The translations under genes were made by a program, and so were the position numbers. A DNA stretch of 60,996 nt from assembly GCA_018817515.1 (NCBI GenBank), contig JAHIUD010000017.1, positions 1 through 60,996 of the forward strand. The letters are read 5' to 3'. Origin of the DNA: Pseudomonadota bacterium. Its GTDB lineage: Bacteria > Desulfobacterota > Desulfovibrionia > Desulfovibrionales > Desulfovibrionaceae. The notes beneath the pieces are model-generated. The model was not told where the DNA came from, ran no database searches, and was given only the letters and a program-made list of their open reading frames with translations. This document shows, piece after piece, positions 10,090-19,176 of this stretch (position 1 is the stretch's first letter; every line of letters begins with the position of its first letter).

Positions 10090-10524
10090 ATGGCCGACAA
10101 TTGCGATCTCCTGCACAACTGCCTGTACTTCACGGCCAACAGCCTGGCGCGCAGCATCACGCGCCTGGCCGAGGAGGCCTTCCGGCCCACGGGGCTTTCG
10201 CCCTCGCACGCCTTCGTGCTCATGACCGCAGCCGGGAGCCCCGGCATCGGCCCGGGCGAGCTGGCGGCCCAGCTGGCCCTTGCGCCCTCCACGGTGACGC
10301 GCTTCGTCGACGCACTGGTGGCCAAGGGGCTGCTCACGCGGGTGGCCGAGGGCAGGGCGGCGCGGCTGGCGGCCACACCGGCTGGGCTGGCGCTGCTCAA
10401 GGGCGTGGAGAAGTCCTGGAAGCGTCTGCACACCGCCTATTCCGGCATCCTCGGCCCGGAGGCCGACCGCCTGGCTGCAGACATCCACGCCGCCTGCCTC
10501 AAGCTTGACGGCCAGGAAGACTAG
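10090..10524 (+). CDS. MarR-family transcriptional regulator
   Basis: The protein has 144 aa. Its winged helix-turn-helix runs from about residue 35 to 100: IGPGELAAQLALAPSTVTRFVDALVAKGLLTR is the HTH and recognition helix, and VAEGRAARLAATPAGLALL is the wing. Flanking helices provide dimerisation. Family members repress nearby genes and release on binding phenolic or oxidant ligands. The gene sits 81 bp before a flavin reductase gene, and both have the same 12-bp palindrome upstream, so autoregulation and control of the reductase are likely. It also carries cysteines near the N terminus (CDLLHNC) that could sense redox state. Confidence 0.9.
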   Translation: MADNCDLLHNCLYFTANSLARSITRLAEEAFRPTGLSPSHAFVLMTAAGSPGIGPGELAAQLALAPSTVTRFVDALVAKGLLTRVAEGRAARLAATPAGLALLKGVEKSWKRLHTAYSGILGPEADRLAADIHAACLKLDGQED

Positions 10525-10544
10525 CCAGGGCTGGCCACGGACAT

Positions 10545-10588
10545 TTGTACCGGGTCATCAGCTTAAACATTATTGCTTGTACACGCAA
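10545..10588 (+). promoter_or_regulatory. Promoter and operator-like motif of the flavin reductase gene
   Basis: TTGTAC (10545-10550) and CATTAT (10568-10573) with 17-bp spacing form a plausible weak promoter. TTGTACACGCAA (10577-10588) directly follows the -10 box and differs by one base from the motif upstream of the MarR gene. Confidence 0.45.
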
Positions 10589-10605
10589 CAACAAGTGGAG
10601 GAAAC

Positions 10606-11187
10606 ATGAAACGCAACCTGGGTCCTGTGAACGCGCTGTATCCATCGCTTACGACCATCGTCGGGGCGGTGGTGGACGGCAAGCCGAACTTTCTCGCCGT
10701 GGCCCACGTGGGCATCATGAACCACGGCCAGCCCCAGTACCTGTCCTTCGGGCTCAACAAGAAGCACTACACCAACCAGGGCATCGTGGCGAACCGCGAG
10801 TTCAGCGTGTGCATTCCCGGCGAGGACCTGGTGGTGGAGACGGACTACGTGGGCCTGGTCACGGGCAGGAACACGGACAAATCCGGGGTGTTCGAGCTGT
10901 TTCAGGGCGAGCTGGCCTTTGCCCCGCTCATTGTCGGTTGTCCCGTGTGCATGGAATGCCGTCTGGAGCGTGTGCTGGATTTCGAGACCCACGACGTGTT
11001 CATCGGTGAGGTTGTGGCCACCCACGCCGACGAGTCCGTGCTGCGCGAGGACGGCAAGGTCGACCTTGCACGTGTACGGCCGCTTATGTTCGACATGGCG
11101 AGCATGCACTACTGGAGCTTGGGCGCACAGGTGGCGCCCTGCTGGAACGTGGGCAAGGGCTTGAAGGCGGCGCTCCGGGGCGGCTAG
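10606..11187 (+). CDS. Flavin reductase-like (FMN-binding split barrel) protein
   Basis: The protein has 193 aa. The ATG at 10606 follows GTGGAGGAAAC. It shows the flavin reductase-like split-barrel pattern: PSLTTIVGAVVDGKPNFLAVAHVGIM at the N terminus, then HYTNQGIVANREFSVCIPGEDLV and a central EVVATHADESVL strand region. Related proteins bind FMN and supply reduced flavin or act as small flavoredoxins in anaerobes. It has its own promoter/operator, shared in motif with the upstream MarR regulator. The partner enzyme is not in the window. Confidence 0.85.
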   Translation: MKRNLGPVNALYPSLTTIVGAVVDGKPNFLAVAHVGIMNHGQPQYLSFGLNKKHYTNQGIVANREFSVCIPGEDLVVETDYVGLVTGRNTDKSGVFELFQGELAFAPLIVGCPVCMECRLERVLDFETHDVFIGEVVATHADESVLREDGKVDLARVRPLMFDMASMHYWSLGAQVAPCWNVGKGLKAALRGG

Positions 11188-11206
11188 CCTGAATCGGCTC
11201 GCCCGC

Positions 11207-12067
11207 TTAGGCGCTCCACTGCTGGCGCTGGTCCCAGCGCAGGCCGCCGGGGCGCAGGGGATGATCCAAGCCCGCAAACAGGGCGGCCACGTCACGCGAG
11301 GACGGGATGACGCCCGGCTCGAAGGGCGTGGCCCAGGGATCGCCGCGCAGCAGGGCCAGGGCCCAGCGGCAGACGTCCGGCTCAAAGGCCCCAGGGGAGT
11401 GCACCACCAGTAGCGCCTTGGCGCGGCCATCCTGCTGAGGGGTGCGCTTGGTGAGCGGCGGGCAGGAGGCCAGCAGGCCGGGAACCTGAGTCAGCCTGCC
11501 GCCAGCCAGGGCCAGCCGGAGCCAGAAGTCCCACTGGCTGTACTCAAGGTTGGGGTGCAGGCCGCTTAGAATCTCCCAGGCCGTACGCTGGATGAGCGCC
11601 ACAGGACCCACGGCGTTGCGCCGGATGAGCTGCTCTGGCCGGAAGGGAGGGCGCCGGGAAAAGGGCTTTGCGTCCGCGCTGCCAGCAGTATGCTCGCAGA
11701 AGATGGCCTGGGCGGGCTTCTTGCCGCGCAGGGCCTTCAGGCAGCGGCTCATGAACTGCGGGTGCAGCCGCGTTCCTCCGGGCACCAGCGCCAGGTGCCC
11801 GGCATCCCCGTCCGCGGCGGCCAGGTTCAGGGCCTGGGCCTGCGTCAGCGCGCGCGCGTCCAGCACCTCGACGGCGGCGAAGTCCAGGGCGCTATGCAGC
11901 AGCCTGGCCTCAGGCCCGGAGTGCAGGGCGGGGTCCGTGGCGCACAGGACAATCTCCAGCCGCTTGGGGCCGATGTCCTGGCAGGCCAGGGAAATGAGTG
12001 TTCTGAATATATCTGTTCCGGTACCGCGAGAGCGTACCAGCACCCGAATGCGACTCGTTGCGTCCAT
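11207..12067 (-). CDS. Glycosyltransferase family 2-like protein with degenerate donor-site motif
   Basis: The protein has 286 aa. The fold pattern is GT-A: IRVLVRSRGTGTDIFRTLISLACQ at the start, a central LALVPGGTRLHPQFMSRCLKAL where family 2 enzymes have the DxD strand, and a later WEILSGLHPNLEYSQWDFWLRLALAG segment typical of the acceptor side. The DxD motif itself is replaced by PGG, so catalysis is uncertain. It is divergent from a CgeB-like gene across a 197-bp gap (12068-12264). It could be a non-catalytic partner or a diverged transferase. Confidence 0.6.
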   Translation of the reverse strand: MDATSRIRVLVRSRGTGTDIFRTLISLACQDIGPKRLEIVLCATDPALHSGPEARLLHSALDFAAVEVLDARALTQAQALNLAAADGDAGHLALVPGGTRLHPQFMSRCLKALRGKKPAQAIFCEHTAGSADAKPFSRRPPFRPEQLIRRNAVGPVALIQRTAWEILSGLHPNLEYSQWDFWLRLALAGGRLTQVPGLLASCPPLTKRTPQQDGRAKALLVVHSPGAFEPDVCRWALALLRGDPWATPFEPGVIPSSRDVAALFAGLDHPLRPGGLRWDQRQQWSA

Positions 12068-12211
12068 GTGGCACCCCTTCCCTGGGATTGTCTTGGGGGG
12101 CAGGCACGATCCGTGTGCCGGGATAGGCCCCTTTCGCAGCTCTTATCGGTCGACTGTGGGGCAGACTTTAGGCTCTGGCGACATTTCCTGGTCGAGCGGC
12201 AGAGCTTTCCC

Positions 12212-12227
12212 TGTCACGATCTTTGCA
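12212..12227 (+). promoter_or_regulatory. Sigma-54-like element with altered -24 box, upstream of the CgeB-like gene
   Basis: TGTCACGATCTTTGCA fits TGGCACGnnnnTTGCW at every fixed position except the second G of the -24 GG, which is normally essential. It lies 38 bp before the ATG at 12265. It may be inactive or fortuitous. Confidence 0.25.
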
Positions 12228-12264
12228 CTAGTATCTTGTGAAACATTTTGCGGACAGGTGCGCC

Positions 12265-14022
12265 ATGCAGAAACACAGCAGGAAGTCTGACGCCCAAGCG
12301 GGCGCGCCAAGACCTCGGCCCCAGGCCGTGGCCCGGGCCGAGGCCGTGCCCAGCGACGGCCCGCTGGCCGACCTGCGCCTGCTGGTGGGCGGCAAGAGCT
12401 GGCACCTTTGGGGGCGCGGCGGCGTTGAACGGGAGCTGGCGCTTGTCGCCTCCCTGCCGGAGCGCTGCCTGCCGGTGCTCCTTGGTCCGAGCCTGGGCCG
12501 CTGCCTGGATCTGCTTGCGGCCACTGGCCGGCCCGTGGCCGTGGTGGACCGTGAGGCCGCTGTCTGGGGCGTGACGAATGCGCGGGAAAGACACCGCGTG
12601 ACCCCAAACGTGCTCTGGCTGGACCAGGACGACCCGGATGCGGTCCTGGCCGAGCTGACGCGCTGGCAGGTCGCCCAGGCCGACCAGACGGGGGTGCTGC
12701 CCTTTGCTCCGCTCATGGCGCCCACGGTCCGGCGCATCGACCCGGAACACTATGCCCGGCTGGAGCGGCAACTCCTGGCCAGCGCCAAGGCCAATTTCTG
12801 GGACCAGGCCGCCTACCCGAAATTCCGCAGCGCCAGCCCGCGCGTGCTCCTGCTCGACCGTCCGTACTTCCTGCAGACCGAGATCAAGGACGCGCTCACG
12901 CGTCTGGGCATACCCTGGACGGGCCTGCCCGTGACCACTGAGGCGCGGGGCAGCACGCAATTCGTCGAGGACCTGCTGAAACTCGTGCTGGAGTTCAAGC
13001 CGGACTTCCTGCTCACGGTGAACCATTTCGGCCTGGACAGCGAAGGACGGCTGGCCGAGCTTCTGGAGCGCCTGAACCTGCCCATGGCCTCCTGGTTCGT
13101 GGACAACCCCCACCTGATCCTTTCGCGCTATTCCGGGCTGGCCCGGCCCAGCCTGGCCATCTTCACCTGGGACGCGGACAACGTGGCGAGCCTCAAGGCC
13201 GAGGGCTACGCCAACGTCCACTACCTGCCCTTGGCCACGGACGCCACGCGCTTTCGTCCCGGCCTGGCTCCCGAGCCCGCGTCCGGGCAGGCCAACGCCT
13301 GGCGCGCCGAGGCGTCCTTCGTGGGCGACTCCATGCGCCGCGCCGTGGCCGATAGCATCGCTGCCTGCGACGGACCTGCGGCGCTGCTGGCGGACTACGC
13401 CCAGTTGGCCGCCGAGTTTGGCCTGGCCCGGCAGCGCTCGGTGCAGGAATTTCTGGAGGACCGCCATCCGGCTCATGCCGCTGCCCTGCGCGCCCTGGAC
13501 CCCGCACAGCGTCTGGCCTGCGAGTCGCTTTTGACCTGGGAGGCCACGCGCCAGTACCGTTCGCGCTGCGTGGGAGCTCTGGCCGGGTTCGACGCCGTGG
13601 TGGCCGGAGATCCTGCGGGCTGGTCCGAGCTGTTCGGGGCCAAGGGCCCGGTGCGCCTGCTCCCGCGCCTGGATTACTACCGCGACCTGCCCGCGTTCTA
13701 TCCCTTGAGCGCGGTGAACCTGAACTGCACCAGCAGGCAGATGAAGGGCGCGGTGAATCAGCGCGTGTTCGATGTTCCGGCCTGCGGTGCCTTCCTGCTC
13801 ACGGACGACCGCGCCCAGCTGGCTCAGCTCTTCGAGCCCGGCCGTGAGGTGCTGGTCTACGGGCAGCCCGAGGACATTCCAGGGCTGGTGGAGCAATGCC
13901 TGCGCGACGCTCCGGCCCGGCAGCGCATAATTGACCTGGCCCGGCGACGCATCCTGGCCGAGCACACCTACGAGCACAGGCTGACGCGGCTTTTGGGCGT
14001 CATGCGCGATAGTTTCGCCTGA
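12265..14022 (+). CDS. CgeB-like glycosyltransferase
   Basis: The protein has 585 aa from the ATG at 12265; a GTG at 12238 is also in frame. The central part has [16 protein letters not shown] and [17 protein letters not shown], then [11 protein letters not shown] and [25 protein letters not shown], matching the CgeB/DUF3880 type. The C-terminal domain ([32 protein letters not shown]) matches the glycosyl transferase group 1 variant that follows in CgeB proteins. Such proteins often modify glycans or flagellin. The acceptor is unknown. It is divergent from a GT2-like gene, so a shared surface-glycan role is plausible. Confidence 0.75.
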   Translation: MQKHSRKSDAQAGAPRPRPQAVARAEAVPSDGPLADLRLLVGGKSWHLWGRGGVERELALVASLPERCLPVLLGPSLGRCLDLLAATGRPVAVVDREAAVWGVTNARERHRVTPNVLWLDQDDPDAVLAELTRWQVAQADQTGVLPFAPLMAPTVRRIDPEHYARLERQLLASAKANFWDQAAYPKFRSASPRVLLLDRPYFLQTEIKDALTRLGIPWTGLPVTTEARGSTQFVEDLLKLVLEFKPDFLLTVNHFGLDSEGRLAELLERLNLPMASWFVDNPHLILSRYSGLARPSLAIFTWDADNVASLKAEGYANVHYLPLATDATRFRPGLAPEPASGQANAWRAEASFVGDSMRRAVADSIAACDGPAALLADYAQLAAEFGLARQRSVQEFLEDRHPAHAAALRALDPAQRLACESLLTWEATRQYRSRCVGALAGFDAVVAGDPAGWSELFGAKGPVRLLPRLDYYRDLPAFYPLSAVNLNCTSRQMKGAVNQRVFDVPACGAFLLTDDRAQLAQLFEPGREVLVYGQPEDIPGLVEQCLRDAPARQRIIDLARRRILAEHTYEHRLTRLLGVMRDSFA

Positions 14023-14117
14023 GAGCGATGGAAAACGCGATGCGGTCTTGAGAATCGCAGCAGAATTTGCCATAGTCCACCAGGCGGCCTTCAGCCGCCG
14101 CAAGCACGGAGGGCAGA

Positions 14118-16679
14118 GTGTCCGACGAGCAGAAGAAGACAGAGACAGCAACCGCACCCCCAGCAGCCCCGCAAGGGGCCGTGTTCAATTGCGCCTCCTG
14201 CGGCCACAGCCTGTCCCTGCCGGAAGGGCTCATCGGGCGTCAGGCCAAGTGCCCCAAGTGCGGCCAGGCCGGTCTGGTGGAGCGTTCCCAGGTCCAGCAG
14301 CGCGAGCCGGACGTCAACGATGTCAGCGTGGATGACCTGGCCGACGACGATCCCGCCGCCGCCCGGCGCAGACCGCCAGCCCCTGCCGCTTCGCCCGATT
14401 CCCTGGCCCTGGAGGCCGCGCAGAAGCCCGTCGGCACCTTCGACTATGTGCGCCAGTTCTTTGCGGGCAACCCGGCCCTGAACCTGTTTGCCGGCATCAG
14501 CGGCGGTGTGCAGGAGAGTCTGATCTGCCTGGCCCTGGCCATGCTCGTTTTTTCCGTGCCGACCCTGAGCGGCGCATTTCCCCATGCCCTGTACCTGACG
14601 TTATTTCCGGCGGTGCTCGGCTCGGTGCTCTACGCCCTGCACGGGCGCATGCCCGTGGCTGTGGGCGCTCCCGGCCCGGCGACCACGCTGTGCGTGCTGC
14701 TTCTGGTGACCACCATCGGCGCCGATCTGCAGGGCCGGGCCTCGGCAGAGGTCATCGCCACCACCATGCTTGCAGCCCTGGCCCTTGCCAGCGCCCTCAT
14801 AGGCGTGTCCTGCGTCCTGGCCTCGCGCTACGGGCTTGCCGAGCGCGTCCGCTTCCTGCCGGTGGAAGTCTTTGGCGGCATGCTGGCTGGTTTTGGCTTG
14901 CTGCTGCTCAAGGCCTGGTTGCTGGTGCTTGCCATGGGCACGCCAAAGCTGTCGGGGCTGTTTGACCTGCCCCTGGCGGAGATGCACACGCTGCTGCTGG
15001 GCAATGTGGAGGCCTGGGCACCGACGGTGGCCTTTGGCCTGGTGTATTTCCTGGTGCGCACCAACATCAAGGGCATGCTCTGGCCGCTGCTGTTGTCGCT
15101 GGCGACCATCGCGGGCTGGAACGTGGCGGTTGCGCAGGGCGGCCCGGTTTTCGGCCCGCTGACGGCGCATCTGCCCCACGTTCCGAACCTGCTTGACCAG
15201 AGTTGCTTCCTGAACCTGTTTGATGCGCATAACCTGAAGTTCATCGACTGGTCGGCCTTGGGCTCGCATAAGGAGTTCTTCGTGGCCGCCGCCGTGGTGG
15301 CCATCGGCCCGACCCTGGTGCGCACGACCATCCTGGAGGCCGTGCTGGCCCGCGATGCCGACCCGGACGCGCAACTGCGCATGGTGGGCGGTGCGAGCAT
15401 GCTCTCCGGCCTGCTGGGCGGCCTGCCTGCCACCCTGTCGCTCTCCAGCAGCCTCGGCCTGCGCGCCCTGGGCGCTTCCGGTCCGGTGGCCGGGTTCACC
15501 GTGGGTCTTGTCTGCCTGGCCTTTGCAGTCTTTGGACAGCCCGTGCTGGCCCGCATTCCGCTTTTCGTGCCTCTGGGCATCCTGCTGTCCATCGCCCTTT
15601 CCATGCCGGTCAGCTGGCTCCTGCGCGACAGCAAGAACCCGCTCACCCGCAAGGACGACCAGCACTCCGCCTGGTTAGCCTTTCTCCTGGTGGTTGTCCT
15701 GGGGCCGGTGCTGGGAGTGTTCTCCTGCCTTGGCCTGGGGCTGGCCGTGGCCCTTTCCCGGGCCGTGCAGGGCGCAGGCATCAAGTTTATCCAGACCGGC
15801 GACGTGTTCCACAGCAATGTCGACCGCTCGCCTGCGGAGCACCGCATCCTGCGGCAACGCGGCGGGCAGATCCTTGTCCTGCGCTTGCAGGGCTTTTTGT
15901 TCCTGGGCACGCTCTACGCGCTGCTGCGCACCATCCGCCAGCGCCTGGAGGGTGCCGGAGACGCAGGGCTCAAGTTCGTGCTTCTGGATTTCGCCGCGGT
16001 GAACGGTCTGGGGGCCTCGGCTCTGCAGGGGTTCCGGCGGCTGGAGCAGCTGGCGCGGGAGCGCGGATTGATTTTGTACTTCACCAGCGTGCCCCTGGAG
16101 ATGGAGGAGCACCTGGAGGCCCTGGGCTATGGCCTGGGGGATGATGAGGGTGTTTGTCGCATCAATCTGAATTTGGACTACGCCCTTGAGTCCTGCGAGG
16201 ATGCCCTCCTGGCCGAGGAGGGCGGGCAGGAGCAGCGCCAGAACACCCTGGAGGAACTGTTGGAATCCACCTTCCCGGAGCCCAGGCTGGTGCCCACGCT
16301 TCTGAAGTGCCTGGAGCGTCTGGAGGTGCCGAAGAAGCGGCACGTCGTGCGCCAGGGCGAAGAGTCGGACTCCATGTACTTCCTGCAGTCCGGCAGGGTG
16401 CAGGTGGAGCTGGCCATGCCCGGGGGCAAGCTGTTGCGCCTGAAGAAGATGGGGGCCGGAACGGTGTTCGGCGAGATGGGCCTGTACACCAGCGCTGCGC
16501 GTTCGGCCTCGGTCATCGCCACGGAGCGCTGTGTCATCTACAGGCTCTCGGCGGAACGCTTCAAACTGATCCAGGACAAGGCCCCGCAGCTGGCCGCCGC
16601 AGTGAACCGCTACATCGTGACCCTGCTGGCCGAGCGCCTGGCCGAAGAGAACGCCAAGAACCGCGCCGCCCAGCTCTAG
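14118..16679 (+). CDS. SulP/SLC26-type transporter with N-terminal zinc ribbon, STAS and cyclic-nucleotide-binding domains
   Basis: The protein has 853 aa, starting at GTG after GGAGGGCAGA. Domains in order: a four-Cys ribbon at residues about 14-45 (CASCGHSL...CPKCGQAG), an acidic linker, a SulP-like membrane domain (about 110-540), a STAS domain (about 575-690, LLDFAAVNGLGASALQGF), and a cNMP-binding domain (about 735-845, FGEMGLYTSAARSASVIA, with the phosphate-binding Arg kept). It should be an inner-membrane anion transporter gated by STAS and by a cyclic nucleotide or similar ligand. The ribbon is an unusual addition. The substrate is unknown. Confidence 0.85.
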   Translation: MSDEQKKTETATAPPAAPQGAVFNCASCGHSLSLPEGLIGRQAKCPKCGQAGLVERSQVQQREPDVNDVSVDDLADDDPAAARRRPPAPAASPDSLALEAAQKPVGTFDYVRQFFAGNPALNLFAGISGGVQESLICLALAMLVFSVPTLSGAFPHALYLTLFPAVLGSVLYALHGRMPVAVGAPGPATTLCVLLLVTTIGADLQGRASAEVIATTMLAALALASALIGVSCVLASRYGLAERVRFLPVEVFGGMLAGFGLLLLKAWLLVLAMGTPKLSGLFDLPLAEMHTLLLGNVEAWAPTVAFGLVYFLVRTNIKGMLWPLLLSLATIAGWNVAVAQGGPVFGPLTAHLPHVPNLLDQSCFLNLFDAHNLKFIDWSALGSHKEFFVAAAVVAIGPTLVRTTILEAVLARDADPDAQLRMVGGASMLSGLLGGLPATLSLSSSLGLRALGASGPVAGFTVGLVCLAFAVFGQPVLARIPLFVPLGILLSIALSMPVSWLLRDSKNPLTRKDDQHSAWLAFLLVVVLGPVLGVFSCLGLGLAVALSRAVQGAGIKFIQTGDVFHSNVDRSPAEHRILRQRGGQILVLRLQGFLFLGTLYALLRTIRQRLEGAGDAGLKFVLLDFAAVNGLGASALQGFRRLEQLARERGLILYFTSVPLEMEEHLEALGYGLGDDEGVCRINLNLDYALESCEDALLAEEGGQEQRQNTLEELLESTFPEPRLVPTLLKCLERLEVPKKRHVVRQGEESDSMYFLQSGRVQVELAMPGGKLLRLKKMGAGTVFGEMGLYTSAARSASVIATERCVIYRLSAERFKLIQDKAPQLAAAVNRYIVTLLAERLAEENAKNRAAQL

Positions 16680-16698
16680 CCTTCAGGCTCTGCGAAGA

Positions 16699-17142
16699 CT
16701 AGCCCCAGGCCGAGAGGTCGATCTTGTCGCGCTTGCGGTAGGCCGTGCCCTGGAAGGTGGCGATGGTCGCACCCGAGTCATCCTTCACTTCCACCACATA
16801 GGTCGCCAGCGGGCCCGCCGCGGCGGTTTCGCGGGCATGGGCCGTGAGGCTGCCGCTGAGGCCCGGCTTGGTGAAGGCGATGGTCATGTTGACGCCGAGC
16901 GCCATGGTGCCGTGCGAGTTGCTGGCAGCACCCAAGGCCAGGTCGGCCAGGGTGAAGATGGCTCCGCCCTGGACCACGTCCGCGCCGTTCATGTGCTTGT
17001 CCTCGATGACCATGCGCGTGGTGGCCGTGCCGTGGCCGATGTCCGTGACCTCGATGCCCAGGCACTTGCACAGCCGGTCGCGGCTGTTGAAGAAGCGTTT
17101 GAGGCGCTTGAAACGTTCAGCATCACTCATCTGCGCTGTCAT
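16699..17142 (-). CDS. PaaI-family hotdog thioesterase
   Basis: The protein has 147 aa; an alternative start lies at 17130. The hotdog motif reads DVVQGGAIFTLADLALGAASNSHG, in which the Gly pair and the Asp align with the active-site region of PaaI-like acyl-CoA thioesterases. LGVNMTIAFTKPGLSGSLTAHAR is the following strand pair. It hydrolyses acyl-CoA thioesters in related bacteria; the substrate here is unknown. It ends the leftward run rfbB-rfbD-GT4-tatD-thioesterase and is convergent with the SulP gene 19 bp away. Confidence 0.9.
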   Translation of the reverse strand: MTAQMSDAERFKRLKRFFNSRDRLCKCLGIEVTDIGHGTATTRMVIEDKHMNGADVVQGGAIFTLADLALGAASNSHGTMALGVNMTIAFTKPGLSGSLTAHARETAAAGPLATYVVEVKDDSGATIATFQGTAYRKRDKIDLSAWG

Positions 17143-17168
17143 GCGTGACCCTCCGGTGTGGGGAATTG

Positions 17169-17996
17169 TCAGCTTAAGCCAAAGAAATCAAAGGCGTTCT
17201 TGCCTGTGGCGGCCCAGAGGGCGTCTACAGGCATGTCCTGCAGGCGCGCCACGGCCTGGGCCGTAAAGACGAGCAGGGCAGGGTGGTTGCGCTTGCCACG
17301 CCAGGGCTCGGCCGTGAGGTACGGGCAGTCGGTCTCCAGCAGCAGGCGCTCCAGCGGGATGGCCGCCACGGCGCGCTGCAAGTCCTCGTTCCTGGCGTAG
17401 CTCACCGGGCCGGGGATGCTCACGTGCCAGCCGTGGCCGAGCAGCGTGCGGGCCTGGGTCTCGTCGCCGCCGAAGCAGTGCCAGAGCAGCTTGCGACCGC
17501 CAAAGCCCTCGTCGAGCAGCACGCGCAGCGTGTCCTCAAAGGCGTCGCGGCAGTGGATCACCGGCGGCAGGCCGAGGTCCTGGGCCAGCCGGAGCTGCGC
17601 CCGGAAGACCTGCTGCTGCAGGTCGCGCGGGTGGTCGTCCCAGTAGTAGTCCAGGCCGATCTCGCCCACGGCCTTGAGGCGCGGGTCGGACTCGAAAGCC
17701 TGGCGCATGTCCGCCAGCGCCTCGTCTGAGCACTGGTCCGCGTTGCCGGGGTGGATGCCCAGCAGGAAGAAGACTTCGGGCCGCTGGCGGAACAGGCCGC
17801 AGTTTTTGCGATAGGCCTCAGGTCCCAGGAACACGTTGCCGGTGCGAGCCACGCCGCTGGCCAGGGCCCGGTCCAAGAGTTCCTCGCGGTCGACGTCGAA
17901 GTCCACAAGGTCGAGGTGGGCGTGACTGTCCACGCCGAGGCGGGGCAGGGCCAGGGTTTCCGGCTCGGGCCGGGGGGCTTTGTTCTTTTTCGACAT
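17169..17996 (-). CDS. tatD: TatD-family metal-dependent hydrolase
   Basis: The protein has 275 aa. TIM-barrel metal ligands are all present: DSHAHLD near the N terminus, GEIGLDYYW, VIHCRDA, LLWHCFGG and LLETDCPYL. The family includes 3'-5' DNases and proofreading hydrolases in the cytoplasm. The first 20 residues are a basic extension. It lies between a glycosyltransferase gene (17-bp gap) and a thioesterase gene (26-bp gap) on the same strand. The DNase role is inherited from the family, not shown here. Confidence 0.93.
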   Translation of the reverse strand: MSKKNKAPRPEPETLALPRLGVDSHAHLDLVDFDVDREELLDRALASGVARTGNVFLGPEAYRKNCGLFRQRPEVFFLLGIHPGNADQCSDEALADMRQAFESDPRLKAVGEIGLDYYWDDHPRDLQQQVFRAQLRLAQDLGLPPVIHCRDAFEDTLRVLLDEGFGGRKLLWHCFGGDETQARTLLGHGWHVSIPGPVSYARNEDLQRAVAAIPLERLLLETDCPYLTAEPWRGKRNHPALLVFTAQAVARLQDMPVDALWAATGKNAFDFFGLS

Positions 17997-18013
17997 GACG
18001 TTCGGTGCGTCTC

Positions 18014-19069
18014 TCAGGCGGATTCAAGGCGTTGCCAGAGGTCCAGCACGCGCTCGCGCTGGATGTCCAAGGTGTAGGCCGCTGCGGTGGCGCGGCAATT
18101 CTCCAAGGTTGAGGAAAGCTGCGGACTGCCGCCCAGAAACCACTCGGCGGCGGTCTTGAGGTGCAGGGCCGCGCCCAGGATGTCGGCGTCGGCGCTCCAA
18201 AGGCCGTTGCCGCCCCAGGAAATACTGCGCAGGGGCCACCACGGTGCAAAGGGCGCGGGGTCGGCAACATTCGCGGGGGGCGGCGCCAGGGCCTGGCGCA
18301 TGTAGTCCGCCCCGCCAAAACCCATGTAGCCCACGGGCAGGCAGCCGCAGGCCATGGCCTCCAGCGGCGGCAGGGGGCAGCCCTCGGGGAAGCCGGTGGC
18401 CAGAAAGATGTGCGCGCCTTGAAGCGCCTCGGCCACTCCCTGGGCCGTCATTCCGGCGATTTCGACCCAGCGCGTGCGGGCCGCAAGCCCTTCGTCCAGG
18501 GCATTGAAGGTCTCGCGGATCTGCTTGGCAAGGGCTTTGTTTTTGCGCGGCATGTAGGCGATGCGCAGCTCTGAGGCCGGGTCGGGCTTGCGTTCAGGCG
18601 CGCAGAACAGGTTCGCGTCGATGCCGGGCCGCAGGATGGTCGCCTCACGCCCGGTGGTGGCGGCAACGAACTGCGCCACCGGGTCGGACACGGCGAGGAA
18701 TTCCACGGGGAGCTTGCGCCAGGAGACGCCGTCTGGCAGGGTCGAGAGCAGGTAGGCCCAGTTCTGCACGTAGACCAGGCAGCGCGTGCCTGCGTTCAGG
18801 CCCGGGGTCAGGGCGTTGACCCAGCCCTCGGGCACCACCCAGAGGTCGCCGGGGGCGAGCTTCAATTGATCCCAGGGCACCATGGGCGCTTCGACAGAGG
18901 CTTCCGAAGGGGTCCAGCCCGGGCCCTCGCCGTGCATCTCACGCGGGACCAGGAAGGTCTCGCGGCCTGATTCGGCCAGGAATGCGGCCAGGCGCCGCAG
19001 CACGGTGACGCCCCCGGCGGCCTGGCGCACCGGCGGCAGGAAGAAATACGTTTTCATCTGCTTGGGCAT
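18014..19069 (-). CDS. Glycosyltransferase family 4-like protein
   Basis: The protein has 351 aa from the start at 19069; 19057 and 19105 are other in-frame ATG candidates and none has a strong ribosome site. GT-B features are visible: an N-terminal PPVRQAAGGVTVLRRLAAFL glycine loop, a mid-protein LRIAYMPRKNKALAKQI, and a donor-site segment FPEGCPLPPLEAMACGCLPVGYMGFGG with the ExxxxxxxE spacing. It probably adds a sugar to a surface polysaccharide. Its place after rfbB/rfbD suggests a dTDP-sugar donor such as rhamnose, which is an inference. Confidence 0.8.
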   Translation of the reverse strand: MPKQMKTYFFLPPVRQAAGGVTVLRRLAAFLAESGRETFLVPREMHGEGPGWTPSEASVEAPMVPWDQLKLAPGDLWVVPEGWVNALTPGLNAGTRCLVYVQNWAYLLSTLPDGVSWRKLPVEFLAVSDPVAQFVAATTGREATILRPGIDANLFCAPERKPDPASELRIAYMPRKNKALAKQIRETFNALDEGLAARTRWVEIAGMTAQGVAEALQGAHIFLATGFPEGCPLPPLEAMACGCLPVGYMGFGGADYMRQALAPPPANVADPAPFAPWWPLRSISWGGNGLWSADADILGAALHLKTAAEWFLGGSPQLSSTLENCRATAAAYTLDIQRERVLDLWQRLESA

Positions 19070-19111
19070 GGGTTTGGGCAAAACACAATCCCCCGGCTTT
19101 GGCAAGTTGCG

Positions 19112-19176
19112 TCAGATGACCTCGTCAGATGACCTCGTCAAATTGCCGCGTCATATTGCCGCGTCAAATTGTCGGA
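19112..19176. repeat. Five tandem 13-bp units across the rfbD stop codon
   Basis: Units begin at 19112, 19125, 19138, 19151 and 19164: TCAGATGACCTCG twice, then TCAAATTGCCGCG, TCATATTGCCGCG and TCAAATTGTCGGA. Read on the minus strand each unit ends in TGA, and the innermost TGA is the rfbD stop codon. Confidence 0.85.
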
